Shown here piece by piece: positions 25,080-34,392 of a DNA stretch of 64,000 nt. The translations under genes were made by a program, and so were the position numbers. The notes beneath the pieces were generated by a model. It had not been told where the DNA came from. It saw only the letters and a list, made by a program, of their open reading frames with translations, and ran no database searches. Numbering within the stretch: the first letter of the stretch is position 1; the number at the start of each line of letters is the position of its first letter. Origin of the DNA: Vulcanimicrobiota bacterium (lineage in GTDB: Bacteria; Vulcanimicrobiota; Vulcanimicrobiia; Vulcanimicrobiales; Vulcanimicrobiaceae); contig PMSI01000001.1 of NCBI GenBank assembly GCA_003168375.1, positions 620,001 to 684,000 of the forward strand, read 5' to 3'.

Positions 25080-27346
25080 ACTCGGGCTACGATACCGCCG
25101 TGCGCAGCAAAGGCCTTCGCTACAGCGCGGCGGCCGGCAACGAGTTCGGAATCGAGCGGGTGAAGAGCGTCGCCCGCGACGCGGCACACGCCGATCTCGT
25201 GCACGTCGAGCTGCAGTTCTTCCCGCGCGACCGGACTCTTCCGGCCCAGCTCGAGAATCCGAGCGCGGTGACGGCGACCCTCGACGATGTCGTCGGTACG
25301 CGGCTGCCGGTCCGCGGACTCAGCGTGCAGGGCGACACGCTGACCGTCGCCGTCGCCGTCCCGAGCGGCGTCAAGCGCTTCCGCTTGCAAATCCGTGGTC
25401 TGATCGCCGGCCTCGACACCGTCGAGGTCGCGCTGCTGGAAGGGGACCCCGCGTTCGATCCCGCCGCGCAACCGCCGCCCCCGCGGGAGCCGTCCAAGCC
25501 TCCGGTCCTGGTCGACTACCTCGCCAAAGATTTCCAGTCGTTCAAGCGACTGATGCTGGACTCCATCTCGCACCAGATGCCGGGCTTCACCGAGCGCCAC
25601 GAGGCCGACGTCGGCATCGCGATCGTCGAGGTCCTCGCGTTCGCAGCCGATCAGCTGTCGTACTTTCAAGACGCCGTGGCAACGGAGGCGTACCTGCAGA
25701 CGGCCCGGCGCAGGGTTTCCGTGCGCCGCCACGCGCGCCTCGTCGGCTACCGCCTGCACGAGGGCTGCGCGCCGCGCGTCTGGGTGTACGCGCGCGTGAC
25801 GCAAGCGTTCGACCTCGAGCAGGGTACCGCGTTCGGGACCGCCGTCGACGAGTCGGTGGCGCAGCGCATTTTCGAGGCGCTGGAGACGGTGTCGCTGCAC
25901 CCGAGCATGAACGAGCTGCAGCTCTGGGACAACGCGACGGACGACTTCGTCGTGCCGAAAGGCGCGACGTCGGCGGATCTGGCGTGCGATAGCGTCGCCG
26001 ACGGCGGTCCGGACCTGAGTACGCTGCGCGCGGGGACGGTGCTCGTGTTCGAGCAGCGCTGCGACGCCCTGACCGGCCGCAAAGCCCCTTCCCGCAACCG
26101 GCACGCGGTGCGGCTCGCGCGCGACGCGCGCGAATGGTGTCGCTGGGAAGACGGGTGCCGGCTCATCCGGATCCATTGGCACGCCGAAGACCGGTTGCCG
26201 TTCGATCTCCCGGTTCGTACGGTCACGGGCGCACCGGCCACGGTCGTGCTGGGCAACCTGGTCCCGGCCGACTACGGGCTGACACAGCCCCTGCCGGACC
26301 CGCCGGCGGTGGACTCGACCTGGGCGATCCGCACCTTCATCCCGGATCTCACGTTCGCGGTTCCGTACGAGCCGGCCGAGCGCTACCAGCCGGCGAGCCG
26401 GTTCACGGCGATCAAGCCGTACAAGGCCGATGCCGCGATTCGCGTCCGCGCGAGCTCACTCACCGCGACCATGGAGTGGCACGCACGGCGCGACCTCATC
26501 GGCGCGGATCCGTACGACAAGGCGTTCGCCGTCGAACTCGAACGCGACGGTTTGGTCGTGCTGCGCTTCGGCGACGGAGTCAACGGCTGGCGTCCGGATC
26601 CGGCCTCGCAGTTCGCGGTGACGTATCGCAGCGGGAACGGGATGGCAGGCCACGTCGGAGCCGACGCGATCCGGCTCGTGAACGCCGCGGACGCGCGGAT
26701 CGAATCCGTTCGCAACCCGCTTCCGTCGAGCGGCGGCGAAGACCGGCTCGACGCGGTCAGAGCCAAGCGCGAGGCGGCCGAGAAGATCCGCGACCAGAAG
26801 CGCTGCATCGCCGACGAAGACTACCTGCGGGTCGCGCGGAGTGTCCCCGGGGTGAATGCTGCGTCGGTCGAGCACCGCTGGACGGGAAGCGGTCCGATGG
26901 TGGACGTCTACGTCGATGCCGACGGTAATGCCCCAAAGAAACGAGACGAGGTCATGGCAGCCCTCGAGGCGCAGCGGCTGATCGGCGTCGCGGTCACGGT
27001 GCGCTCGCCGCGGCGCGTCGGCGTCGTGATCGCGCTCCGCGTCCGCCACGCGCCGTCGGCGAACGCGAGCGAAATCGCGCAGCGTGTCGCCGCCGAAGGC
27101 CACGCGGCGCTCCAGGCGCAAGAGCTCACGCTGGGCAAACGGCTTTTCGCGAGCTGGCTGCTCGACGCCGCAATGAAGGTTTCCGGCGTCGTCGACGTGA
27201 CGCTGCACGCGTTCCACCGCCAGGACGGCGAGGATCGGCGAGCGCAAGGATTCATCGCGTTCGGTAAGACCGAGGTCCCGGTGCTGGTTGACTTCGACGG
27301 GATCGCGACCGGCGGGCGTCCGCTCGTCGAGGTACAGCGCCCGTGA
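25076..27346 (+). CDS. Baseplate J/gp6-like wedge protein (first copy)
   Basis: A 756-residue baseplate protein. It has the J-type middle (YLAKDFQSFKRLMLDSISHQ, IVEVLAFAADQLSYFQDAVATEAYL) and late segments (GLVVLRFGDGVNGWRPD, EDYLRVARSVPGVNAASVEHRW). The N-terminal 120 residues are an extra strand-rich domain. J proteins form the iris-like baseplate ring around the hub. GTG 25076 overlaps the previous stop; length is within the range seen for eCIS Afp11-type proteins. Confidence 0.88.
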   Translation: MNSGYDTAVRSKGLRYSAAAGNEFGIERVKSVARDAAHADLVHVELQFFPRDRTLPAQLENPSAVTATLDDVVGTRLPVRGLSVQGDTLTVAVAVPSGVKRFRLQIRGLIAGLDTVEVALLEGDPAFDPAAQPPPPREPSKPPVLVDYLAKDFQSFKRLMLDSISHQMPGFTERHEADVGIAIVEVLAFAADQLSYFQDAVATEAYLQTARRRVSVRRHARLVGYRLHEGCAPRVWVYARVTQAFDLEQGTAFGTAVDESVAQRIFEALETVSLHPSMNELQLWDNATDDFVVPKGATSADLACDSVADGGPDLSTLRAGTVLVFEQRCDALTGRKAPSRNRHAVRLARDAREWCRWEDGCRLIRIHWHAEDRLPFDLPVRTVTGAPATVVLGNLVPADYGLTQPLPDPPAVDSTWAIRTFIPDLTFAVPYEPAERYQPASRFTAIKPYKADAAIRVRASSLTATMEWHARRDLIGADPYDKAFAVELERDGLVVLRFGDGVNGWRPDPASQFAVTYRSGNGMAGHVGADAIRLVNAADARIESVRNPLPSSGGEDRLDAVRAKREAAEKIRDQKRCIADEDYLRVARSVPGVNAASVEHRWTGSGPMVDVYVDADGNAPKKRDEVMAALEAQRLIGVAVTVRSPRRVGVVIALRVRHAPSANASEIAQRVAAEGHAALQAQELTLGKRLFASWLLDAAMKVSGVVDVTLHAFHRQDGEDRRAQGFIAFGKTEVPVLVDFDGIATGGRPLVEVQRP

Positions 27347-30300
27347 TCGATCGCCACAAGCCGTTGCACGTCTTTCTCGACGAGATGCACGACCAAATGG
27401 CGAACCCGTACGTCGAGATCCCCGGCGAACGCGCGACGGTGAATCCGCTCGCCGACATGGACGATGCGGTGCGCATGCGTCCCGCGCAGGCGCTGCTGCG
27501 GGCGTGGGCGCTCGTCGGGGATGTGCTCACCTTCTACCAGCAACGCATCGCGGAGGAGAGCGTGCTCTCGACCGCGCGCGAGGATTTCTCCGCATACGCG
27601 ATCGCTCGCACCGTCGGCTACGAGCCGCGGCCCGTGATCTCGGCCACCACGTCGCTGGCGTTCTCGGTGCTCGCGGTTCCCGGCAGCGCCGGCAAGCCGA
27701 CGGTCACGATCCCCAAGCACACCGCGGTCGGCAACATTCCCGACCCGGGAAAGCTGCCCGCGATCTTCGAGACGAGCACAGCGCTCGAAGCCGATCCCGC
27801 TTGGAACCTCTTCCCATGCGCGTTCGACGACGCCCCCGCGCCGGCGAAGCTGCGGTGCGGCACGACCCGGCTCGTCCTGGAAGGCGGCGAGCCGATCCCG
27901 CCCGGCACGGCGCTCGCGATCCGCGTTGCGCCTCCCTCGGGTCCCGGCGCGACGCTCGCTGCGATCGTCGCCGAGACCACCGACGACCCGTCGCGCGACG
28001 CGACGCTGGTGCGTTGGCAGAACGTCGTCCCAATCGAGGGCGGCGACGACGGGGCGGTCGAGGTCGGCGACGTCCTCGTGCTCGACACGCGCTTTCGCCC
28101 GTTCGGCGCGCTCGCGCGACCGTTCGCAGCGGCGTCGCCGGTCGAGCGGCGGCCGTACGCGCTCGGCGGCATCTCGATCCGGACGGACGGCGCGTGGATC
28201 CCGCCGTGGATCGCGACCGACACGAATCTCGTCGCGCTCGCGATCGCGCCGAGCGGCGTGTACGCGATCACGTCGACGACGCTGATTCGGCATTCGTCCG
28301 ACGGCGGCTGGTCGGCGAGCAGCCCGTTTCCGGGCTCGGTGCTGCAGACGATCCTCGCGACCCCGGACGGGCGCCTGGCGGTCGGGACGACGACCGGCCA
28401 AGTCTTCATCTCGATCGACGACGGCTTGACCTGGCTGAGCATCGGCGACGACATTGCCGCCGCCTCAGCCGGGAAGCTCGACAAGTACCAGACCCGCCGC
28501 TTGCCCGCCGTCCCGGTGCGCGCGATCGCGATCGACGAGAGCGCCGAGGTGCCGGTCGTCTTCGTCGCAACGGATCGCGGCGTCGCCGCGATCCCGCTCA
28601 ACGGCGAAGCATGGACGTGGCGCAACGACGGTCTGCCGGGGACCGATGCCAAGACCGGCTTCGCCTCCGCCGCGGTCACGTCGCTCACGTTCGCGGATGC
28701 CGCCGGTACGCTGCTGGCGGCAACGACCTACGGCGTCTACCGGTCCGTGCGCGCCCAGCGCTGGAGCCGCGTGCAGGGCCTGGGCGCGGTCTCGCAGGTC
28801 GCGTCGCTGCCGGGTGCGCTGGTCGCAGCCGGCCCGGGCGGCGTCTTCCGCTCGACCGACGACGGTTCGACCTGGGAGAAGGCGCGCGAGATCGCCGGCC
28901 TTCCGCGTTGTCTGGCAGCCGACGTCGCGACGGTCGCGGTGGCGGTTGGGAACGACGTCTACACGAGCGACGACTCCGGCGCGACGTGGGTGCGCGCGAC
29001 CAACCCGACCGGCGCCCCGATCGTCGCCGTTGCGGTGGGCTCGGACGGCACCGTCGCCGCCGCCGCGCCGCTCGTCGACAATCCGTCGCTCGAGTGGCCC
29101 GATCTCTTGACGATGATCACCGGTAACACGATCACGCTCGAGCGCGAGAGCGTGCTGACGAAGGGCGACGTGCTCGTCGTGAGCCTGCAGGACGACGACC
29201 GGACCGCCGAAGCCTACGTCGTTGCGGCGAGCAGCACGTCGATCGTCGTGAGGTTCGGAATGTCCGCGATGTGCACGACGGTGACGCTCGAGAGCAATGT
29301 GAATCCTCTGCTGGCCCAACCGCGGCAAGCGATCGTGCACGCCGGCGCACGCGTTCGAAACGCGCTGCGCGTGAAGCGCGAAGCGCCCGCGGCGCCGCGG
29401 TTCTCACTCCCCGTCCCGCGCGGCCTGCCCAAACTCGAGCGAAAACGGCGCATCGCGATCGAAGGCCGGCCGGCGCGCGTCATGCTCCGCGGCACGGCCG
29501 GCGGAACGCTGCGTCTCGCGGCCGGCGTCCCCGCCGCAACCGACCCGCTGCTGCCGTACGTGTGGCCAGCTCCCGAACCGCGCGCGAACCCCGATCCCGA
29601 CTACGACGTGGCCGCCGCCGCGAAGAGCGGGGACCTCGGCGCGGTCGTCGCGCGCTTCGACGGCGTGTGGAGTCGCGACGACGTGACGAGCCTGACGTCG
29701 AGTTGGATTCGCCTGCCGCCCCTGCCGATCGCGGTGACCGGCCTGGCCCGGCGCGGCGAGACGCTGTACGCATGCGGGTTGGGTCCGCTCGGACGCCGCA
29801 GCAACGGCGTCTACGAGTACCGTGACGGTGCGTGGTCCGATACTCCCGTCCTGGTGCAGCCGGTGCACCGGCTCGTCGTCACCGGCGCCGGGGCGGTACA
29901 GACGCTTTGGGCATGCGGCAAGCGCGGGCTCTGTTACCAGCCGAGCGACGGCGGCGCATGGCACTCCACCGGGATTCCGTTCGACGACCGCACCGTGCGC
30001 GACGTTGCGGCCGACGCCGACGCGACGACGGTCCTGGCCGCGTGCGACGACGGGGTCTACGCGCGCCGCAACGCGGTCTGGAGCAGGGTCCCGGGGCTGG
30101 ACGGCATGACCGTCAGCGCGCTCGCACTCGGCGGCGGATACTGGTACGCGGGCACGCGCGGCGCCGGAACGTGGCGACGTGGGGCCGTGGGATCCGGGCG
30201 CTGGGAGCGGTTCGGCGAGCGCAACAGGTCGGCCGACGTGCGGCGCCTGTTCGTGTGCGCCGACGGCACGGTGTTCGCGGCGGTTCGCGGGCTCGGCGTG

Positions 30301-32085
30301 ACATGCGACGGAGAGCTGCTCCCCGCGACGCTCGCGAGCAACGTGCGGGCGTTCGTGCCGTACGCGACCGACGCCGACGATTTCGTGCTCGCCTTCGCCG
30401 GCGGTCCACTCTGCCCGACCGGCGACGAGCGCCGGACCGCGATGCCGATGCGGCGCCGCATCGACTGCGTCGACATCACCGGTGCCGAGCGCCTGTTACT
30501 CGATGCGGGGATGCTTCCCGGCAGCATTCGCAGCCGCGTCGAGAAGATCGTCAACGTCAAGCTCGACGGGGCCGAACTCGTCGTCGAGAACGCGGGCGAG
30601 ACGTGGCGTCTGCGCGTGAGCGACGTCGTTCCGATCTACCTGCTGCGCCGCGGCCCGGCACCTGCCGGCGACGGTGCGGTGCGAGTGGACCTGTTCGAGG
30701 TGCGCCGCTTCGAACTCGAATCGCCGGCCGTACCGTTCGACCGCAGCAACGCCGCGGTGGTGAACGACGATGCGGTGTGCCGGTGGCGCGTGCGCGGCGC
30801 CGGCGAAAGCGAACAACTGCTGGCCCGGCCGCTCGAGCTGTGGAACGCGCCGGCGCGCTCCGACGCGGCGGCGCGTTCGGAGATCGCGAGCGTTGCGCTG
30901 CACGAACCCGGCGCGCTCGACCTGCGCGGCATGCTGCGCAATGCGTACGATCCGCGCACCGTGAGCGTAGCGGCAAACGTCGTGGAGGCCACTCACGGTG
31001 CGACGATCCCGGCGGACGAGGTGATCGCGAGCGGCGACTCGAGCCAGAAGGCGCAGACCGCGACGCTCTCGAGCGCACCGCTCACCAACGTGTTGAGCAA
31101 CGGCGCGCCGAAAGCCGAACTCGACGTTTGGGTGTCCGCGAACCATACCGACGCGATCGCCGCGACCGAAGCGCTCGCGAGTCGCAAGGCCGACGAGGAA
31201 GCGGTGCGGTGGTATCGCGTGCGCGACTTCGTGGGCAGCGGCAGCAACTCGCGCGACTACGTCGCGCGGCAGCATCCCGACGGCTCCGCGACGCTCACGT
31301 TCGGTGACGGCGACGCCGGGCGGCGCCTCCCCAGCGGCACGAACAACGTCGTCGCGCGCTATCGGATCGGCGGCGGTTCCGACGGAAATCTCGCGCCGAA
31401 CCGGCTCAGCCTGTTCCAGGCGAAATTCTCCGGCGCCGACCGCGTGCGCAACCCGGTTCCGGCGACGGGCGGCGTCGACTCGGAACGCGTCGCCGACCTG
31501 CGGGCGAACATGTCGCGTGGTCTGGTCGCGCTCGACCGCGTCGTCTCGCGGCTCGATCTCGAGGACTACGTGCGCGCGTGGCCCGGCGTCGCCAAGGTCA
31601 ACGTCGCGGTGACCGACGAGCGGGCCGCGTCGTTCGTGGTGACGTACGCGAGCCGAGACGCGATCGACGTCAATGCCGTCGCCGTCGCGCTGCGGCGGAA
31701 CGGCGCGGCCGGCTGGCACGTCGCGCTGCTCGCCTACCGCCCCCGCTGTTTCGTCGTCGAGGCGCGGCTGCTCGTGGAGGCGTCCTCGCGCGCCGGCGAC
31801 GTTCTGACCGCGGCCCGGCAAGCACTGCTCGACGCGTTCTCGTTCGACGCCCGCAGCCTGCGAGAAGGCGTGCAGGTCTCCACGGTGATCGCGCTGGTGC
31901 AGCGCGTGCGCGGCGTGAACGCGGTGGTGCTCGACGCGCTCTACGAGTCGGGTACGATCAGGGGCGTGCGCGACCTCCTTGGCGACGACGCGGATCCCGG
32001 CGAAGCGGCGAGCCTGCTGACCCTCGACGATGGCGACGTTCGCCTGACGCTCCTGACGGGCGACGGCGTAGAGGCGAGTTCGTGA
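27343..32085 (+). CDS. Very large baseplate J-like protein with inserted Asp-box beta-propeller
   Basis: A 1,580-residue protein. The N-terminus resembles wedge proteins (PAQALLRAWALVGDVLTFYQQ), and residues about 1284-1450 hold the J-type end (ATLTFGDGDAGRRLPSG, RLDLEDYVRAWPGVAKVNV). Between them lie Asp-box repeats: SIDDGLTWLS (about 356), STDDGSTWEK (about 504), SDDSGATWVR (about 542), PSDGGAWHST (about 866), the signs of sialidase-type propellers. Usual relatives are 650-900 residues. GTG start overlaps the previous stop. The propeller may decorate the outer baseplate rim and bind a target surface. Confidence 0.8.
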   Translation: MIDRHKPLHVFLDEMHDQMANPYVEIPGERATVNPLADMDDAVRMRPAQALLRAWALVGDVLTFYQQRIAEESVLSTAREDFSAYAIARTVGYEPRPVISATTSLAFSVLAVPGSAGKPTVTIPKHTAVGNIPDPGKLPAIFETSTALEADPAWNLFPCAFDDAPAPAKLRCGTTRLVLEGGEPIPPGTALAIRVAPPSGPGATLAAIVAETTDDPSRDATLVRWQNVVPIEGGDDGAVEVGDVLVLDTRFRPFGALARPFAAASPVERRPYALGGISIRTDGAWIPPWIATDTNLVALAIAPSGVYAITSTTLIRHSSDGGWSASSPFPGSVLQTILATPDGRLAVGTTTGQVFISIDDGLTWLSIGDDIAAASAGKLDKYQTRRLPAVPVRAIAIDESAEVPVVFVATDRGVAAIPLNGEAWTWRNDGLPGTDAKTGFASAAVTSLTFADAAGTLLAATTYGVYRSVRAQRWSRVQGLGAVSQVASLPGALVAAGPGGVFRSTDDGSTWEKAREIAGLPRCLAADVATVAVAVGNDVYTSDDSGATWVRATNPTGAPIVAVAVGSDGTVAAAAPLVDNPSLEWPDLLTMITGNTITLERESVLTKGDVLVVSLQDDDRTAEAYVVAASSTSIVVRFGMSAMCTTVTLESNVNPLLAQPRQAIVHAGARVRNALRVKREAPAAPRFSLPVPRGLPKLERKRRIAIEGRPARVMLRGTAGGTLRLAAGVPAATDPLLPYVWPAPEPRANPDPDYDVAAAAKSGDLGAVVARFDGVWSRDDVTSLTSSWIRLPPLPIAVTGLARRGETLYACGLGPLGRRSNGVYEYRDGAWSDTPVLVQPVHRLVVTGAGAVQTLWACGKRGLCYQPSDGGAWHSTGIPFDDRTVRDVAADADATTVLAACDDGVYARRNAVWSRVPGLDGMTVSALALGGGYWYAGTRGAGTWRRGAVGSGRWERFGERNRSADVRRLFVCADGTVFAAVRGLGVTCDGELLPATLASNVRAFVPYATDADDFVLAFAGGPLCPTGDERRTAMPMRRRIDCVDITGAERLLLDAGMLPGSIRSRVEKIVNVKLDGAELVVENAGETWRLRVSDVVPIYLLRRGPAPAGDGAVRVDLFEVRRFELESPAVPFDRSNAAVVNDDAVCRWRVRGAGESEQLLARPLELWNAPARSDAAARSEIASVALHEPGALDLRGMLRNAYDPRTVSVAANVVEATHGATIPADEVIASGDSSQKAQTATLSSAPLTNVLSNGAPKAELDVWVSANHTDAIAATEALASRKADEEAVRWYRVRDFVGSGSNSRDYVARQHPDGSATLTFGDGDAGRRLPSGTNNVVARYRIGGGSDGNLAPNRLSLFQAKFSGADRVRNPVPATGGVDSERVADLRANMSRGLVALDRVVSRLDLEDYVRAWPGVAKVNVAVTDERAASFVVTYASRDAIDVNAVAVALRRNGAAGWHVALLAYRPRCFVVEARLLVEASSRAGDVLTAARQALLDAFSFDARSLREGVQVSTVIALVQRVRGVNAVVLDALYESGTIRGVRDLLGDDADPGEAASLLTLDDGDVRLTLLTGDGVEASS

Positions 32086-34388
32086 ACGCGTTCTCCGGCG
32101 GAACTCCGCGCCAGCGGTCGCGGCCGAATTTGTACGAGCTGCTGCCCGCCATCTACCGGCGGCGCGACGCAGAGGTCTACGCGATCGAACAGCGCCAGCT
32201 GTCGGCCGTCGGTCACCAGGATGTCGCGGAGTCCGTCGCCGCCACGCGCGTCGCGCCGCTCAAAGCGCTGTTCGCGATCCTACAGAGTCAGTTCGACTCC
32301 CTCGAACGCGACGTCGCGGCGCTCTACGACGACTGGTTCGTCGAAACGTGCTCGCCCGAGATGCTTGCGCTCATCGCCGAGCCGCTCGCCATTCGCGAAC
32401 TCGACACGCTGATCAGGGGTCGCGCCGACCTGCGCGCCGTCGTCGCGAACATCGTCGACTACCGGCGCCGCAAAGGGACCGCCGGCGCGCTCGCAGAGTT
32501 CGCGGCCGACGCCACCGGGTGGACGGTGTACGTCAGCGAATCGCTGCAACGCGTGGCGACCGCCGCGCGCGTCGACGGCGAAGCGGTGCCGCGCCAGGGT
32601 TACGCCGACGTGCGCAACCGCCCGCCCGGCGCGCACGCTTCGTCCACGCGGAGCAGGTTCGCCGATCTGGCCGACCCGGGCGGCGAGCGCGCCGCGCGGA
32701 TCGACGTATGGCGGACGAAGGCGGCGTGCGTCGCCGGCGTCGAGCCGGGACGCCCCGATCCGGCCGCGCGCCCAAGGCGCACGTTCAATCCCGTCGGCGA
32801 CGACGAAGCGCTGATGCGTCCGGCCGGCGGCGAAGAGCTGCCCGGCTGCGCGCGACCGCTCACCCGCACGGAGGCGCGCGCCGATCTGGCCGCGCACGGC
32901 CGCATCGCCGGTATCGAGGTCCACGAGCTGCGCTGGCTTACCGAGCACACGCCCCCACTCGAGATCGCGGATCTTTCCGGTTGGAGCCGGCCGGAGCGCA
33001 CCGGAGCCGACCCGCGCACGGTCTACGTCGACCCCGAGCTCGGGCGGCTGCTCGCCCCCGAGGATGGCGGCATGTACACGGTCGACTATTGGATGGCCAC
33101 GCACGAAGGGATCGGCGCCGCGCCGCGGTCCGCGCCGTGGCCGGGCTCGTTCGACCGGACGCTGCTCGTCTCGCCGGTGCGCTCGCCCGAAGGTGCGCGG
33201 CGGTTTCGGCGCCTCGAAGCGCAGCTGCTGAGCCGCATGCTGCAGCTCGATCAGGCGGCGTTCGAGCGCCACCGCGGCCTGGTCGATTTCATCGACTTCA
33301 ACCACTTCGCCGCGCAGTGGGCGTTCATCCAGGAGCGCTACACGCACGAGCGCAGCGTTCCGGACACGGGCGAGCTGCTCAGCCGGTGGCCGACGTTTCC
33401 GATCTCGCCGAACTCGCTGCCGGTCCCGTGGCTGATCGCCCAACTCTCCGCACAGACTCCGGAAGCAGCCGGTGGCGAAGGGCCAGCCTTCGAACGTTTC
33501 GCGACGCTGGCGCAGGCATTGAACGAGGCCGGGCGCGCGCACGGATCGGTGCGCATCGTCCTCGGTACCTCGGAGACGCAAGCCTCGCCGAACGGCTGGG
33601 TGTTTCGGCCGGGCCGCGCGCTGAGCGCCCTCTCGATCGAATCGGCGCCGGGCGTATGCCCGGTCTTGCACGGCTCGTTGTTCCTGTTGCCGTACGCCGC
33701 TGCGATCCCGGTCCGGCTCGTAGGCGTGACCGTACGTGGGAGAATCGTGTGCGCCCAGGGCGCCGAACTCACCGTCGACCGGGCGACGCTGCGGCCGGTG
33801 ACCGACGCGCGCGGAACGTGGAGCCTCGAAGACGCCGCGCATACCCAGTCGGCGACCCGCGCGCGCCGGATCGAGGTGCGCAACAGCTATCTCGGCGGCG
33901 CACGCCTCTCCGACGCGACCGACCTCGTGGTCGAAGACTCGGTCGTGACCGATCCGATCGCACCGCTCGACTCAGGTCCTGACGCGCGCGGCCCGTTCCT
34001 GATCGCGCAGCGCGCGACGTTCCTCGGCGAGGTCGACGCGTATCAGCTGATCGCCGACGACGTGCTGTTCGACCAACCCGTTCGCGTGAAGCTGGACCAG
34101 CGCGGCTACCTGCGCTACTGCGCGTTGCGGACCGATGAGAAGCTGCCGCAGCGGTACAAATGCGTCGTCACCAATCGCCAGCTGGTGGCGAGCAAGCGCT
34201 ACGGGCGAACCAGGTTCGCGCGCTTCCGCACCGACGCACCGCAGCAGGTGCTCGAGGGAAGCTCGGACGGCTCGGAGATCGGCGCCTACGGGCCGTACGG
34301 TGAAACGCTGCGAAGAGCGAACCTCGACATCGTGATGGACGAGTTCCTTCCGGAAGGTGTTTCACACCGGGTGAACTACCGATCGTGA
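32082..34388 (+). CDS. Phage tail protein I-like baseplate protein with C-terminal beta-rich extension
   Basis: A 768-residue protein beginning at GTG 32082, which overlaps the previous stop; the frame is open far upstream but out of register with that gene. The start (NLYELLPAIYRRRDAEV, then FAILQSQFDSLERDVAALYDDWFVETC) is the gpI/gp7 signature and YRRRKGTAGALAEFAADATGW the second conserved block. From about residue 500 the chain is beta-rich, with serial strands like a beta-helix (NSYLGGARLSDATDLVVEDS), perhaps a fibre-like attachment. P2 gpI itself is only about 175 residues. Confidence 0.75.
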   Translation: MNAFSGGTPRQRSRPNLYELLPAIYRRRDAEVYAIEQRQLSAVGHQDVAESVAATRVAPLKALFAILQSQFDSLERDVAALYDDWFVETCSPEMLALIAEPLAIRELDTLIRGRADLRAVVANIVDYRRRKGTAGALAEFAADATGWTVYVSESLQRVATAARVDGEAVPRQGYADVRNRPPGAHASSTRSRFADLADPGGERAARIDVWRTKAACVAGVEPGRPDPAARPRRTFNPVGDDEALMRPAGGEELPGCARPLTRTEARADLAAHGRIAGIEVHELRWLTEHTPPLEIADLSGWSRPERTGADPRTVYVDPELGRLLAPEDGGMYTVDYWMATHEGIGAAPRSAPWPGSFDRTLLVSPVRSPEGARRFRRLEAQLLSRMLQLDQAAFERHRGLVDFIDFNHFAAQWAFIQERYTHERSVPDTGELLSRWPTFPISPNSLPVPWLIAQLSAQTPEAAGGEGPAFERFATLAQALNEAGRAHGSVRIVLGTSETQASPNGWVFRPGRALSALSIESAPGVCPVLHGSLFLLPYAAAIPVRLVGVTVRGRIVCAQGAELTVDRATLRPVTDARGTWSLEDAAHTQSATRARRIEVRNSYLGGARLSDATDLVVEDSVVTDPIAPLDSGPDARGPFLIAQRATFLGEVDAYQLIADDVLFDQPVRVKLDQRGYLRYCALRTDEKLPQRYKCVVTNRQLVASKRYGRTRFARFRTDAPQQVLEGSSDGSEIGAYGPYGETLRRANLDIVMDEFLPEGVSHRVNYRS

Positions 34389-34392
34389 CGGC

